From the NCBI GenBank assembly GCA_910586365.1, contig CAJUGP010000003.1, forward strand, positions 24,939 through 88,938: 64,000 bases of DNA, read 5' to 3'. A program made the position numbers and the translations under genes. Shown piece by piece: positions 33,687-42,615 of this stretch. The stretch comes from an uncultured Christensenella sp. GTDB taxonomy: Bacteria > Bacillota > Clostridia > Christensenellales > Borkfalkiaceae. A model generated the notes under the pieces. That model did not search any database and was not told the origin of the DNA. It saw nothing but the letters and a program-made list of their open reading frames with translations. Within the stretch, counting starts at the first letter, position 1; every line of letters starts with the position of its first letter.

Positions 33687-33776
33687 CGCAGTAAGTATTC
33701 GCAAGCGCCGCGTTCTTGACAAATCTTGACAGAGCGGTATTGACCGAACGCGTCGAAAATGGTATACTAACCGAGT

Positions 33777-34451
33777 ATGAAATCGGTCGAATACAGGAGA
33801 ATACTGATTGTAGAGGACGACAAGGCGCTCGCTTACGCGCTTGCCGATTATTTCGGTGCGAAAAACGACGTAACCGTGAGCGGCGACTTGCGCGACGCTA
33901 ACGCGCGGCTCGACGCGGGCGAGTACGATATCGTGCTCTTGGACGTGGTGCTGCCCGACGGGAGCGGGCTGGAAATCCTCGAACGCGTTAAGGGCGATAC
34001 GCCCGTAATAATCCTGTCCGACCTCGGCTCGGAAAAGAGCGTGCTCGACGGGTTCGACGCGGGCGCGGCGGACTATATAGTCAAGCCGTGCTCGCCAAAG
34101 CTGATAGAGGCGCGCATGGCGCTCAGGCTGTTGCCCGACAAGAGCGCGGCGCTCTGCGCGCGCGGGCTCGTTTTGGACAGAGCGAAGCGAACCGTTTCGT
34201 TCAAGGGCGCGCCGCTATTGCTCACGTCGAGCGAGTTTAACATTCTCATGTTCCTCATGCAAAATCCGCAAAGGTTTTTCACGGCTAACGAGATTTACGA
34301 GCACGTGTGGAAAATGCCGCATTTAAACACGACAACTATCAAAGCGCACTTGCACAACCTGCGCAAAAAAATGCTGTTGCTGTCCGACGAGTGCGGCACG
34401 CTGATACTGACCGAGTTCGGTAAGGGGTACGCTTTTGTCGGCGATAACTAA
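33777..34451 (+). CDS. OmpR-type response regulator (possible leaderless mRNA)
   Basis: 224 residues. Receiver domain with acidic pocket VEDD, phospho-acceptor Asp in IVLLDVVLPDGSG and Lys in IVKPCSP; the C-terminal winged helix has SSEFNILMFLMQNPQRFFTANEIYEHVW. The promoter TTGACC (33,740-33,745), a 17-base spacer and TATACT (33,763-33,768) put the transcription start within a base or two of ATG 33777, with no ribosome site. The next gene, a sensor kinase, overlaps by 17 bases. Confidence 0.88.
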   Translation: MKSVEYRRILIVEDDKALAYALADYFGAKNDVTVSGDLRDANARLDAGEYDIVLLDVVLPDGSGLEILERVKGDTPVIILSDLGSEKSVLDGFDAGAADYIVKPCSPKLIEARMALRLLPDKSAALCARGLVLDRAKRTVSFKGAPLLLTSSEFNILMFLMQNPQRFFTANEIYEHVWKMPHLNTTTIKAHLHNLRKKMLLLSDECGTLILTEFGKGYAFVGDN

Positions 34452-36540
34452 AACGGTTAAAAAGCACGTTAAGACAATCGTGTTTTTCGCGTGCGTCGCG
34501 CTTGCGGCGTGCTTTATCGCGCTTACGAGCGTTTGCGCGCGCGGCGTTGCCGCCGTGCCGCAAGCGACGGGCGTGCTGACCGATTATATCTACGAAACGA
34601 CTGAATCGGGCGAGAATGAACGGCGCGAGATTGCGGTGACGCTCGGCGAGGACGTAGCCGCCGTGCGCATAGACGAGATAGGCGCGCTCGGCGCGCTCGA
34701 CAAGGTAAACTACGTGCCGAACGAGTTCGTCATGCCCGGCGAGGTACTCGAAAAGTGCGAAATCTTGGATTTGACCGAGCCGCGCGCGCTTGCGGAACGC
34801 GGCTCGCTGATTTTCGTAGTGCTCAACCTCGACCCCGACGCGGAGGATTTCAAGGAAAAGGCGCGCAGGCTGGACAGGAACAAGATAGGCGATTATTGGC
34901 ATTTCACGTTGTGCCTGCCGCAGATTTTCGGCGCGTCCAACGTGTATTTGCGCTCGCAGCTTGTGGCGCGAAACGGCTCGATAGCCGATTACGATTTCGG
35001 CAATTACAACACCAACTACGACAAGCAGACCTATGAATTTAATTCGACCGCCGCACCGCTTACGCTCGACCTGTCGTTCTACACGCGCCGACAGGCGATA
35101 CTCGACGGGTACGCGTCGGCTCAGATAATAACGGTGCATTATCAGTCGAAATCGGCAATCGCGGGCTTGCGCGAGCCGGCGGTCGTCGGCGACGAGGACA
35201 AGGCGACGGCGGTTTTCGACGGGTCGGCAAACGCGTTCGTCGCGCTCGCCATACTTTCGGCGATAGGGTTCGCGGTTTTCGTCGCTCTTACCGCTTTGAA
35301 GCGCACGGCGGCGTTCGTGCCCGAGCTCGTCACGGTGCTCGGCGTGTTTTTGTACAACATAGCCGCGTTCGGCGCGTTAAAGCGCGCCGCGCTCCCCGTG
35401 CAGTGCGCAGGGCTGGGGCTTGCCGCGCCGTTCATAGTGCTCGGCGGCGCGCTGCTGTCCGTGGGCGTAAACGTTAAACGCGTGCCCGCGCGGTTCGTAG
35501 CCGCCGCGGTCGCGCTTATCGGCGCGGCGCTTGCGGGATTTTCTCCGCTCGGCGCGTTCGGCGTAATGCGCGGCTTGAACATAGCGGCGGCGGCAGCGGC
35601 GGTTGTGGGCGCGGTCGCGCTCGCCGTGTTCGCAACGGTACGCGCGGAAAAGGGTACGGTCGGGCTGCTGCAAATCATATATTCGGCGTTTACCGCGGCG
35701 CTTGCGGCGGCTGTGCCGTTTGCGTTTGCAATCCGTCCCGCGTACGCCGACCCCGCGTTTTGGCTAAACGCGTGCGTGGCGGTGACGGCGTTCGCGTACG
35801 TGTTCAAGATTTTTTCGGACGCGGAGCGGCGCAGCAGGTATCTCACCGACAACCTGCACCGCGAGGTGGAGCGTCAGGTCGAGGACATTAAAGCGGTTGT
35901 CACCGAGCGCGACAGGCTGCTGCGGTACGTTTCGCACGATATGAAAAAGCCGTTGCGCGCCGCGCTCGCATTTACCGACACGCTGATAGAGCGCGAAAAA
36001 GACGGCGAGCAAATCAAGCTCGCCAACATAGTCAAGCAAAAGACGAACGGCGTGCTCGCGGGGCTCGACGATATCGCCGAGTACGCCAAGTTCAATTATA
36101 TCGCCGAACCGTCGCGCGCGGTCGCGCTCGACGCGCTGTGCGCCGAGGTTTGCGGCGTGCTCGCCGACGACTGCAAAGCCAACGGCATAATCCTGATAAA
36201 CGACGCTACCGAGCGCGTGGAGGCGTACGCCAAGCCCAAGGGCTTGGAAAGCGCGCTGGTCAATATTATAATGAACGCCGTCGAGCATGCCGACTGCACG
36301 ACGATTACGGTATCCGCGGCGTACGTTAAAAACAAAGCGGTGCTCGCCGTTGCCGACGACGGCAAGGGCGTCGCCGCGGGCGACGACGTATTCAAGCCGT
36401 ACGTGACCGAATCCGCCGAGGAGACGGGCGGGCTGGGGCTGTACATTTGCAAGAGCGTGGCGGAGGCGATGAACGGCACGCTCGCGTTCGAGCGCACGGA
36501 CGGAAAAACGGTGTTCCGCATAGAATTGTTGCGCGCGTAA
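34435..36540 (+). CDS. Membrane sensor histidine kinase
   Basis: 701 residues from TTG 34435, after AAGGGG and overlapping the regulator gene. A signal anchor helix, a large extracellular domain (about residues 40-265) and then a block of seven or eight membrane helices (about 275-460) precede the kinase. Dimerisation box YVSHDMKKPLRA carries the phospho-His; NIIMNAVEH (N box) and ADDGKGV, GGLGLYI (G boxes) form the ATP site. The architecture resembles 7TMR-type kinases. The signal is unknown; its partner is the regulator just upstream. Confidence 0.9.
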   Translation: MSAITKTVKKHVKTIVFFACVALAACFIALTSVCARGVAAVPQATGVLTDYIYETTESGENERREIAVTLGEDVAAVRIDEIGALGALDKVNYVPNEFVMPGEVLEKCEILDLTEPRALAERGSLIFVVLNLDPDAEDFKEKARRLDRNKIGDYWHFTLCLPQIFGASNVYLRSQLVARNGSIADYDFGNYNTNYDKQTYEFNSTAAPLTLDLSFYTRRQAILDGYASAQIITVHYQSKSAIAGLREPAVVGDEDKATAVFDGSANAFVALAILSAIGFAVFVALTALKRTAAFVPELVTVLGVFLYNIAAFGALKRAALPVQCAGLGLAAPFIVLGGALLSVGVNVKRVPARFVAAAVALIGAALAGFSPLGAFGVMRGLNIAAAAAAVVGAVALAVFATVRAEKGTVGLLQIIYSAFTAALAAAVPFAFAIRPAYADPAFWLNACVAVTAFAYVFKIFSDAERRSRYLTDNLHREVERQVEDIKAVVTERDRLLRYVSHDMKKPLRAALAFTDTLIEREKDGEQIKLANIVKQKTNGVLAGLDDIAEYAKFNYIAEPSRAVALDALCAEVCGVLADDCKANGIILINDATERVEAYAKPKGLESALVNIIMNAVEHADCTTITVSAAYVKNKAVLAVADDGKGVAAGDDVFKPYVTESAEETGGLGLYICKSVAEAMNGTLAFERTDGKTVFRIELLRA

Positions 36541-36746
36541 AAACAGTGGCTCGACAAGCCGCGACCGCATAGTATGGTAGTGCGGGCGCATAACAATGCT
36601 TGCGATTGACCGCGAGCCGCCCGCGTGCGTGCGCGCCGAGAAAAATTCGCGCCGAAACCTTGTCGTATTCGGTTGCGTTAGTTTTTGCGCGGTGCTATAT
36701 TACTTAGACGAGCGGCGATTTGGTTTTGCCGTAAATTCGGAGCGTT

Positions 36747-38057
36747 ATGTTCGGACTACTCATCGCGATTATTTACATAAGCTTTATAAGCCTCGGATTG
36801 CCCGACTCGCTGCTCGGCGCGGCGTGGCCGACGATGCGCGTCGAGCTGAACGCGCCGCTGTCGTACGCGGGCATAATTTCCATGATTATCTGCGTCGGCA
36901 CGATTGTGTCCAGCCTGCTCAGCGACCGATTGACCAAAAAGCTGGGCACGGGGCTTGTGACCGCCGTGAGCGTGGCGATGACCGCCGCCGCGCTGTTTTG
37001 CTTTTCGGTTGCGACCGAGTATTGGATGCTCGTGGTCTTTGCCGTGCCGTACGGCTTGGGCGCGGGCGGCGTGGACGCGTCGCTCAACAACTACGTCGCG
37101 CTGCACTTAAAGAGCCGACACATGAGCTGGCTGCACTGTATGTGGGGCGTGGGCGCGTCCGTAAGCCCGTACATAATGAGCTTTGCGCTCACGCGCGGCA
37201 CGGGCTGGAATCAAGGGTACTTGATTGTCGCGATTATTCAGTCGGTGCTGGCGCTGTTCATTTTCGTGAGCCTGCCGCTGTGGAAGCGCGGCGCGGCGCG
37301 GTCGGGCAACTTCGCCGCGAGCGCGGAAAACGCGGAAAGCGCGGCGGATAGTAAGCCGCTCAAATTCAAGGAAATCGTGCGCGTTTCGGGCGCCGTGCCG
37401 TGCTTTATCTGCTTTTTTTGCTATTGCGCGCTCGAACAAACGACCATGCTGTGGTCGAGCAGCTATATGATACACCACAACGGCATTACCGCCGACGTTG
37501 CGGCTATGTACGCGAGCCTGTTTTTTATAGGCATGACGGCGGGGCGCGGCATAAACGGGTTTTTGACGATTAAGTTCGGCGACAAAACGCTTATCCGAAC
37601 GGGGCAGGCGCTTATCGCCGTCGGCTTGATACTTATCGTCGTGCCGCCCGTGGAAATACTCACCGTCATCGGGTTCGTAGTGGTGGGGCTGGGCTGCGCG
37701 CCCGTGTACCCGAGCATTATACACATGACGCCCGCGCTGTTCGGCGCGGATAAATCGCAAGCCATGATTGGCGTGCAAATGGCGAGCGCGTACCTCGGCT
37801 CGTGCTTTGCGCCGCCGCTGTTCGGACTGATTGCTAACCACGTTACGCCCGCACTGCTGCCGCTGTTTTTGGCGGTGTTCCTCGTGCCTATGATTGTTAT
37901 GCACGAGATAGTAGTCAAAAAGACGAGCGTTCCGCGCGCAACGGCGACGGCGGCAATGGACGCGAGCGCAGCCCCCGACGGCGGCGATAGCGAAACGGCG
38001 CAGCCCGCAGTCGCGGAAATATCGGACGACGCGTCCGACCCGACCGCAAATAGATAG
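36747..38057 (+). CDS. MFS transporter (FucP/YfkF-like)
   Basis: 436 residues with about twelve membrane helices. The N-terminal pattern FISLGLPDSLLGAAWPTMRVEL and LSDRLTKKLGTGLVTAVSVAMTA is the family loop motif of sugar/fucose-permease-like MFS proteins. The last 45 residues are a polar, acidic tail. ATG 36747 stands alone after the kinase gene with a weak TATATT box upstream. The substrate is unknown. Confidence 0.85.
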   Translation: MFGLLIAIIYISFISLGLPDSLLGAAWPTMRVELNAPLSYAGIISMIICVGTIVSSLLSDRLTKKLGTGLVTAVSVAMTAAALFCFSVATEYWMLVVFAVPYGLGAGGVDASLNNYVALHLKSRHMSWLHCMWGVGASVSPYIMSFALTRGTGWNQGYLIVAIIQSVLALFIFVSLPLWKRGAARSGNFAASAENAESAADSKPLKFKEIVRVSGAVPCFICFFCYCALEQTTMLWSSSYMIHHNGITADVAAMYASLFFIGMTAGRGINGFLTIKFGDKTLIRTGQALIAVGLILIVVPPVEILTVIGFVVVGLGCAPVYPSIIHMTPALFGADKSQAMIGVQMASAYLGSCFAPPLFGLIANHVTPALLPLFLAVFLVPMIVMHEIVVKKTSVPRATATAAMDASAAPDGGDSETAQPAVAEISDDASDPTANR

Positions 38058-38060
38058 AAA

Positions 38061-38759
38061 TTAAAAAATAAATTTCAGTATTATTCCTATTATCGCAATT
38101 ATAGATAACAGACACGAAAATACGATTAAATAACGCCGCAGCTTTATAATCGTATTTTTTCTTTCGTCCAATACGCCGTTGATTTTGTCGGTTACTTTTT
38201 TCAATAACGGAATGCTCGCCTCTGTGCCGCAGGCTTTTACAAACGCTTCGACCAGGCGTTCGTCGGGCATGCCGTCGAGCGCTTCGGGCGCGGTTTCCGA
38301 ATGCGCCGCGATTATATCCTTGACGGCTTTGGCGGAGTAATCGTCGCTTTCGTCGTTCGATAAAAAATGCAGCGTGCCGTCGCGCAACGATTTTTGTGCG
38401 GCTCTTTTGTCGGTCGCCGATTTGTAAAGACTTTTGTTCGGGAAAAGCAGCCTGCGATTTATCGAATACAGCGGGTTTAAAAAACCGATTTGAAAACGTA
38501 TTTGCAGCAGTAAAACAACCGCGAACAAAAATGCGGCTACGGCTATCATTATGTAGCCGAATATATCGTTCGGCATTCCGCAAAGGCAGCCGAAGGCGAG
38601 CGCAATTATCGACGCCAGAAAGCCGAGTACGGCGATAAAATAATCGGCGTCGAATGCGGTCGCGGCTTTGCTCGCGGCGACGGCGGTTTTGTAGTCGGTA
38701 AGCAGCAGCGTAAACTCGTTTTGCCGAGCCTCGGCGCGATTGATTGCGGTATCGTTCAC
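38061..38759 (-). CDS. Membrane protein of unknown function
   Basis: 232 residues from GTG 38759 (AGGAG upstream). Two adjacent hydrophobic helices (about residues 40-85), a long soluble region with basic and acidic helices, and one C-terminal helix (IVFSCLLSIIAIIGIIL). The layout N-soluble, TM pair, cytoplasmic domain, C-terminal TM resembles SLATT-like or Pycsar/TIR effector membrane proteins, but no such motif is proven. It is convergent with the MFS gene, separated by three bases. Confidence 0.5.
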   Translation of the reverse strand: MNDTAINRAEARQNEFTLLLTDYKTAVAASKAATAFDADYFIAVLGFLASIIALAFGCLCGMPNDIFGYIMIAVAAFLFAVVLLLQIRFQIGFLNPLYSINRRLLFPNKSLYKSATDKRAAQKSLRDGTLHFLSNDESDDYSAKAVKDIIAAHSETAPEALDGMPDERLVEAFVKACGTEASIPLLKKVTDKINGVLDERKNTIIKLRRYLIVFSCLLSIIAIIGIILKFIF

Positions 38760-38942
38760 GGTTTTTCTCCTGTCGTAATAATTTTCTTCGGTAGATAGTA
38801 AAATGCGCGGCGAGAGCGGCAAAGCGGTCCGCACAAAACGCCGTCGTTATTAAGTCTTTTTATCGGCGCAAATCGTTATCTAATGTAAAACGGTAGATAT
38901 TATTTATGCGTGCCGCGGCGGCTTGCGCGGTCGTCGAGCCGC

Positions 38943-38972
38943 TTGACACGGGGCGGCGGCGTATATTATAAT
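38943..38972 (+). promoter_or_regulatory. Promoter of the FMN reductase gene
   Basis: TTGACA (38,943-38,948), an 18-base GC-rich spacer and TATAAT (38,967-38,972), about 50 bases before the ATG. Confidence 0.75.
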
Positions 38973-39028
38973 TACCGCATAAAAAGCGTCGGGCGACGGG
39001 CAACGCCGCGGACGCGCGGAGGACGGGT

Positions 39029-39661
39029 ATGAAGGTTTTGCTTATAAACGGCAGCCCCAACGAAAACGGGTGCACGCGCGCCGCGCTCGACGAGGTGGCG
39101 GGCGCGCTCGAAAAGCGCGGAGTGAGTGCGGAAATATTCCATATCGGCAAAAAACCGATTGCGGGCTGTATAGCGTGCGGCGCGTGTGCGCGCACGGGCA
39201 AGTGCGCGTTCGACGACGACGTCAACGCGCTCGCGGCGCGGCTCGACGAGTTCGACGGTATTGTCGTGGGCTCGCCCGTGTACTATGCGGGCGCGGCGGG
39301 GCAGCTGACCGCGTTTTTGGATAGGCTGTTTTACAGCGGCGGCGCAAAGATGAGCGGCAAGCTCGGCGCGGCGGTCGTGTCGTGCAGGCGCGGCGGCGCA
39401 ACGGCGGCGTTCGACAGGCTCAATAAATATTTTTCGATTAGCAATATGCACGTCGTGGGGTCGCAGTATTGGAACATGGTGCACGGCGCGGTCAACACTC
39501 CGTCGGACGTGACGGCGGACGCCGAGGGCTTGCAAACCATGCGTACGCTCGGCGAGAATATGGCGTGGCTGCTGCAATGTATCGCGGCGGGCAAGGCGGC
39601 GGGAGTAGCGCCTCCCGCGCGCGAGCAAAAGGTGCGCACCAACTTTATTCAAAAGCCGTAG
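39029..39661 (+). CDS. NADPH-dependent FMN reductase / flavodoxin-fold protein
   Basis: 210 residues. The FMN phosphate loop is LLINGSPNENGCTRAAL; the Cys segment GCIACGACARTGKCAFDDD and GIVVGSPVYYAGAAGQLTAFLDR are diagnostic of iron-sulphur-flavoprotein-like reductases of anaerobes. ATG 39029 with GGAGG. A stand-alone gene, closed by a terminator hairpin at 39,715-39,743. Confidence 0.9.
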   Translation: MKVLLINGSPNENGCTRAALDEVAGALEKRGVSAEIFHIGKKPIAGCIACGACARTGKCAFDDDVNALAARLDEFDGIVVGSPVYYAGAAGQLTAFLDRLFYSGGAKMSGKLGAAVVSCRRGGATAAFDRLNKYFSISNMHVVGSQYWNMVHGAVNTPSDVTADAEGLQTMRTLGENMAWLLQCIAAGKAAGVAPPAREQKVRTNFIQKP

Positions 39662-39714
39662 CGCGCCGAATTTATCGCGCGTCGGGAATTACGCTTTGCA
39701 AGCATGCAAAAAGA

Positions 39715-39743
39715 AAACGCTCTCGAAAAACGGGAGCGTTTCG
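39715..39743. terminator. Terminator between convergent genes
   Basis: AAACGCTC pairs with GAGCGTTT around a short loop, with T-rich flanks; it separates the FMN reductase from the convergent degV gene. Confidence 0.65.
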
Positions 39744-39786
39744 TTATGCCGAAAATTTATTCGGAGATAAGCGATTGCTTGCGTAC

Positions 39787-40650
39787 TCAGTCTACGATTA
39801 CGCTCACGCCCATGCCCGCCGCGCCGATGCCCACGTGGCAGGCGATACTGCAAGAGAGCGGGTCGTAATAGGTTTGGCTTTTGGGGAACGCGGCTTGTAC
39901 GAGCCCCAGCCAATGCTCGATTTCCTCGGGCGTTTCCAGCGTGCCCGCCGCGCCTATGCGCAGCTTTTCGGGCGGCACGTCGGCGAGGTTGGTTTTGATA
40001 AAGCTTTGAATGCCTTCAATCATGACGTGCATGCTCTTTTCCATGCCGCGGATTTTCTTGTACGCGTCCAGCTTGCCGCCGTCGATTATAAGCACGGGCT
40101 TGATATTGAGCACCGTCGCGATAGCCGCCGCCGCGCGCGTCGCTCTGCCGTTTTTAATGAGGTATTTGAGCGAGTTGACCGTTACGAATATGACCGAGTT
40201 TTTGCCGTCCGCGTCGAGATGCTCCTTTATTTCCTTGCCCGACTTGCCGTCGTCCGCCAGCTTTTTGGCGTTGAGCACGGCGGCGCGCAGCGTTACGGAA
40301 ATGCGGCGGTTATCGGCTACGAAAACCTTGCCGTTGTAGTCGAGCGCGAAGCGCGTCGCCGTTTCGCAGGTGTTGCTCAGCCCGCTCGACATGGGTATGT
40401 AAACCACCTCGTCGTACTCTTTGAGCAGCGCGTCCCACATGTCGATTATGACCTGCGGCGCGGGCTGCGACGTGGAAACGTCCGCATCGGCGCGCATCAT
40501 TTCGTACAGCTGCGCGTGCGTCAGATTTTCGCCTTCGAGATAGTCCGTGGCGTCTACTATAACCGGCATGGGTATAACGTGTATGCCCAGCGTTTTGCCT
40601 TCCTCTACGGTAATGCCGCTGTTTGTATCCGTCAATATAGCTACCGACAT
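39787..40650 (-). CDS. DegV family fatty-acid-binding protein
   Basis: 287 residues from ATG 40650. VAILTDTNSGI opens the EDD fold; STSQPAPQVIIDMWDALL and VYIPMSSGLSNTCETA are the family signatures that bind the fatty-acid carboxylate. DegV/FakB proteins feed exogenous fatty acids to FakA kinase; no FakA is nearby. The gene is divergent from a TetR-type regulator that may control it. Confidence 0.92.
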   Translation of the reverse strand: MSVAILTDTNSGITVEEGKTLGIHVIPMPVIVDATDYLEGENLTHAQLYEMMRADADVSTSQPAPQVIIDMWDALLKEYDEVVYIPMSSGLSNTCETATRFALDYNGKVFVADNRRISVTLRAAVLNAKKLADDGKSGKEIKEHLDADGKNSVIFVTVNSLKYLIKNGRATRAAAAIATVLNIKPVLIIDGGKLDAYKKIRGMEKSMHVMIEGIQSFIKTNLADVPPEKLRIGAAGTLETPEEIEHWLGLVQAAFPKSQTYYDPLSCSIACHVGIGAAGMGVSVIVD

Positions 40651-40776
40651 ATGCTTTTTCTCCGTGATGCTTGACTTTATCGTATTGTGTAGATATAATT
40701 GTAGCATACGTAAACGCTATTTTCAAAAACTAAACTGCGACAAAAAGCGGGAAATTGTATCACGTCGGGGCGAGTT

Positions 40777-41307
40777 ATGGACAAACGCACGCAAGCGAAA
40801 TTAAAGGTAAAAAAGCAAATTACCGACGCGCTGTTCGCGCTTATGCACGACAAGCGTATCGAGGACATAACCGTTACGGAGCTTATCCGTACCGCGGGCG
40901 TGGCGCGCTCGTCGTTCTACCGCAATTATACGTCAAAGCCGCAAGTGCTCACCGCGCTGACCGAGGATATTTTGCGACGATTTCTCGACGGCAGGGACGC
41001 CGCGGAAATAGATTGCATGACGTATTCGCACGTGCGGCACAGCTTTGAATTTTTCAAGGAGTACGGCAAGTACGCGCTCGACATGTATCGCTCGGGATTC
41101 GCGGCGTTGCTTATCGACGAGCTCAATAAGTTTCACGAGGCGGTCGCGGGCGAAATGTCGGCTAAATCGGTAGACAGATACACCGTGTATATGTATATAG
41201 GCGCAATGGTCGATACCGCGCTCAAATGGTTGGAGTGCGGCGCGCAGGAGAGCGTCGACGATATCGCCGCCGTGTTTTGCGAGTTTATGGGGATAGAAAT
41301 GGCTTAG
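40777..41307 (+). CDS. TetR/AcrR-family regulator
   Basis: 176 residues. N-terminal helix-turn-helix: ITDALFALMHDKRIEDITVTELIRTAGVARSSFYRNYTSK. The C-terminus is all-helical and divergent, as usual in this family. Its stop overlaps the convergent pnuC gene by four bases. A promoter with TATAAT is visible in the 127-base gap to degV. Confidence 0.88.
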   Translation: MDKRTQAKLKVKKQITDALFALMHDKRIEDITVTELIRTAGVARSSFYRNYTSKPQVLTALTEDILRRFLDGRDAAEIDCMTYSHVRHSFEFFKEYGKYALDMYRSGFAALLIDELNKFHEAVAGEMSAKSVDRYTVYMYIGAMVDTALKWLECGAQESVDDIAAVFCEFMGIEMA

Positions 41308-42086
41308 CCTGCGTCGCCGTTCGGTGCGTCGTCGACGGAATAAGCGTCGTCGGGCGCAGGGTCGATTGCGGTGCGTGCATCGGGGCATGCTTCGCCCGCG
41401 AGCTGGCGTTTTCGCATGAGCGACCAATTTATAAAGCCGTATATGTCCAGCGCGAGGAAGGCGACAAAGCAAACGACCATGGGCAGGTATGTGAGGCTGC
41501 GCGCGCTCGCCATAATCCACATGACGATGAGCACAATATCGTTAAGCGCGTACGCCAGCCCGTAAAAGCGACTGCGCCGCGCGGTGAGGTACGCCGCGAC
41601 AAACGAGGTAAGCACGGAAAGCGTGCTCACGGCGAGGTTTGCGGTGTCGAGCGCGCGCAGAATAAAGTAGAACGCGATTGTCACCGCGACGGCGGCGGAA
41701 AGAAAAATCAGCCATTCGCGCAGGGCGAGGGTATTTACTTTGACCTCGCTGCGATTGCCCTTGTACGGGTTTTTGAGCCACAAGACGAGCGCGACGATTG
41801 CCATGGGTAGGCTCATGCCGAGATAAGTTATCATTTCGCCGTAGTACGAAAACGAGTACGAAATTACGCCGTAAAACACGCTGAAAACGACGGTGAGGAT
41901 TTGCCCGACGGGATTGCCCTCGGACACGAACACCAGCGCGGACACGCCGATGACCGCGCCGATTAGATAGTGGTATTGAGTGTTGCCGCACGCGAAAAAG
42001 GAGGCGACGATTGCGACGACGCCGACCGACCAAATAATAACGTTGGCAAGCTTAAAGTATCGGGAGAGCTTAAACGGCTTTGGCAT
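41304..42086 (-). CDS. pnuC: PnuC-like nicotinamide riboside (or thiamine) transporter
   Basis: 260 residues from ATG 42086. Seven or eight helices with YHYLIGAVIGVSALVFVSEGNPVGQILTVVFSVFYGVISYSF and a WLKNPYK segment, typical of PnuC. The hydrophilic tail is acidic. About 130 bases upstream hold direct repeats (GTTGTTGCGGGCGC / GTCGTTGCAGGCGC on the coding strand) and could form a structured leader, but I see no consensus riboswitch. Confidence 0.88.
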   Translation of the reverse strand: MPKPFKLSRYFKLANVIIWSVGVVAIVASFFACGNTQYHYLIGAVIGVSALVFVSEGNPVGQILTVVFSVFYGVISYSFSYYGEMITYLGMSLPMAIVALVLWLKNPYKGNRSEVKVNTLALREWLIFLSAAVAVTIAFYFILRALDTANLAVSTLSVLTSFVAAYLTARRSRFYGLAYALNDIVLIVMWIMASARSLTYLPMVVCFVAFLALDIYGFINWSLMRKRQLAGEACPDARTAIDPAPDDAYSVDDAPNGDAG

Positions 42087-42336
42087 AAAAACCTCAAAAA
42101 AAATCGCATTTCGTTCGCGCCTGCAACGACCTGACGGCTCGGACAAAATGCTGTAAAAGCATTTGCGGACACTCGGTAGCGCCCGCAACAACTATCGGTA
42201 ATGTGGATAGTATACACGAGCGGCCGAGGCTTGTCAAGTAGCCGCGCGAAAATTTCGGCGGAACGGCAAACGAAGCGCGACGGCGACCGAGGGAAGGCGC
42301 AGCGCGCAAATAAATAAAGCGCATACGGAAAAACAC

Positions 42337-42366
42337 TTGACACGCGCCGCGCGGTTGTGATAAAAT
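42337..42366 (+). promoter_or_regulatory. tRNA-Val promoter
   Basis: TTGACA (42,337-42,342), an 18-base spacer and TAAAAT (42,361-42,366), ending 12 bases before the tRNA. Confidence 0.8.
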
Positions 42367-42378
42367 ACCGATACTCGC

Positions 42379-42453
42379 GGGCAATTAACTCAGCGGGAGA
42401 GTGCTACCTTCACATGGTAGAAGTCACAGGTTCGAACCCTGTATTGCCCACCA
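42379..42453 (+). tRNA. tRNA-Val (anticodon CAC), CCA encoded
   Basis: Acceptor GGGCAAT pairs with ATTGCCC; anticodon stem CTACC/GGTAG encloses TTCACAT, anticodon CAC; the T arm is ACAGG-TTCGAAC-CCTGT; discriminator A and a genomic CCA follow. A terminator hairpin lies directly downstream. It is the entry point of the accessory segment to its right. Confidence 0.95.
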
Positions 42454-42460
42454 ACAACAA

Positions 42461-42494
42461 CCCAGTCGAACCACTAACGGTTAGGCTGGGTTTT
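42461..42494. terminator. tRNA terminator, copy 1 of a duplicated element
   Basis: CCCAG-TCG-AACC...GGTT-AGG-CTGGG-TTTT forms a good stem-loop. A second copy (31 of 34 bases identical) lies at 44,537-44,570 after the AIPR gene, with a weakened stem. Confidence 0.8.
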
Positions 42495-42615
42495 CATTTG
42501 CTTGTTAAAACTATATTAAAATTGTGCGCTATGAAATAAAGGTTGATATTTAGCGTTTAATATGGTATAATTACTTAATCAATTTTGATACGTTTTTCTA
42601 CTAATGAGGTTTACA

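Noticed and set aside
34339..37904. Long leftward open frames opposite the sensor kinase and MFS genes
   Set aside because: Arg/His/Ala-rich shadow translations without ribosome sites, opposite strongly supported genes.
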